Notes under the pieces: model-generated
Told to the model about the DNA's origin: nothing
Database searches by the model: none
Seen by the model: only the letters and a program-made list of their open reading frames with translations
Position numbers and translations under genes: made by a program
In this document: positions 5,045 to 5,310 of the stretch, piece after piece
Position numbering within the stretch: the first letter of the stretch is position 1
How the letters are laid out: the number at the start of each line of letters is the position of its first letter
NCBI GenBank assembly: GCA_021835265.1
Contig: JAKBQK010000319.1
Coordinates: 1 to 5,310 of the forward strand
Reading direction: 5' to 3'
Source: Thermoplasmata archaeon
Lineage (GTDB): Archaea > Thermoplasmatota > Thermoplasmata > Thermoplasmatales > Thermoplasmataceae
Length of the DNA: 5,310 bases

Positions 5045-5310
5045 TCAATAAACATGAATGGAGGATTCTTCCGGACCAATGGTTGCTGATTTTTCATCTA
5101 TTGAATTCAAGGACTTCTTTTCTTTTGTTTTAACCTCACTGTCACCAAGATTCAGATTCATTTCTATTTTTTGATCTATGGAAAACTTCGTTATGTTAAT
5201 CAGTCCTTTTTTATCCCTGCTAAATCTTATTATCCCGTTGTAGGCAGCAGGATTTTCCTTTCTGATTTTTACCAATTCCCTGAATTTCAGATAGAATTCA
5301 CTTCCAACCT
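5045..5310 (-). CDS. Probable GH13 alpha-amylase-family glycosidase, C-terminal fragment
   Basis: The minus strand is open from the right edge to the TGA at 5047-5045, giving 87 visible residues; the N-terminal bulk, including any catalytic residues, is outside the window. The first visible part, FYLKFRELVKIRKENPAA, resembles the conserved last helix of the GH13 barrel (typically F/Y-x-x-L-I-x-L-R-K-x-N-P-A), which leads into the C-terminal beta domain. The following strands (GIIRFSRDKKGLINITKFS) and the ending GPEESSIHVY resemble the last strand of that domain in alpha-glucosidases and amylases, often L-x-P-Y-E-x-x-V-Y. Between them is a charged, Lys/Glu/Ser-rich stretch of about 28 residues, probably a loop or a poorly conserved strand pair. 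An internal TTG at 5275 is unlikely to be the start because the family helix continues upstream of it. The gene converges with the importer ATPase across a 51-base gap, so it is on a separate transcript. A hydrolase of alpha-glucans or alpha-glucosides would fit an importer of the same sugars. Confidence 0.6.
   Translation of the reverse strand, partial: VGSEFYLKFRELVKIRKENPAAYNGIIRFSRDKKGLINITKFSIDQKIEMNLNLGDSEVKTKEKKSLNSIDEKSATIGPEESSIHVY

Noticed and set aside
1..5310. Mobile elements, CRISPR arrays, tRNA or rRNA genes, riboswitches
   Set aside because: No transposase, terminal inverted repeats, spaced direct repeats or recognisable RNA folds were seen. The only notable exact repeat is the 15-bp intergenic motif, present twice about 3.4 kb apart.

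Overview
The window looks like archaeal chromosome, most likely from an acidophilic member of the Thermoplasmatales (Ferroplasma / Acidiplasma / Cuniculiplasma type). This is an inference. The DNA is moderately AT-rich. Every Arg codon I checked in the ATPase gene is AGA or AGG, and AUA is a frequent Ile codon. Starts are preceded by archaeal GGAG/GGTGA Shine-Dalgarno sequences or by TATA-like boxes with almost no leader. The binding protein has no lipobox cysteine, carries many N-glycosylation sequons and ends in a C-terminal membrane anchor, as expected of an archaeal surface protein.

Layout: (1) 1-235/250, minus strand: the N-terminal part of a membrane transporter, probably MFS, running off the left edge. 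(2) 251-413: a divergent intergenic region holding candidate promoters for both sides, an 8-bp dyad and a 15-bp near-palindrome. (3) 414-1910, plus: sugar-binding protein of a CUT1-type ABC importer. (4) 1948-2853 and 2863-3780, plus: two MalF/MalG-like permeases, translationally coupled. (5) 3781-3871: an intergenic region carrying an exact second copy of the 15-bp near-palindrome and a separate promoter. (6) 3872-4993, plus: MalK/UgpC-type ATPase. (7) 5045-5310, minus: the C-terminal end of a probable GH13 alpha-amylase/alpha-glucosidase-family enzyme, convergent with the ATPase and running off the right edge.

Together the four plus-strand genes make a complete carbohydrate ABC importer: binding protein, two permeases with canonical EAA loops, and an ATPase with all catalytic motifs and a C-terminal regulatory domain. 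Permease details (the FxFxxNNF segment, the TGGGP motif, and a MalG-like C-terminal half with the SLYTMAIGLYY region) and the neighbouring GH13-like gene point to maltose, maltodextrin or another alpha-glucoside. The substrate cannot be fixed from sequence alone. The system itself is a known type. The most useful new observation is the exact 15-bp near-palindrome placed at nearly equal distances from the start codons of the binding-protein and ATPase genes, which suggests a shared regulator for two separately transcribed parts of one importer. I see no mobile element, CRISPR array, RNA gene or obviously new system here.
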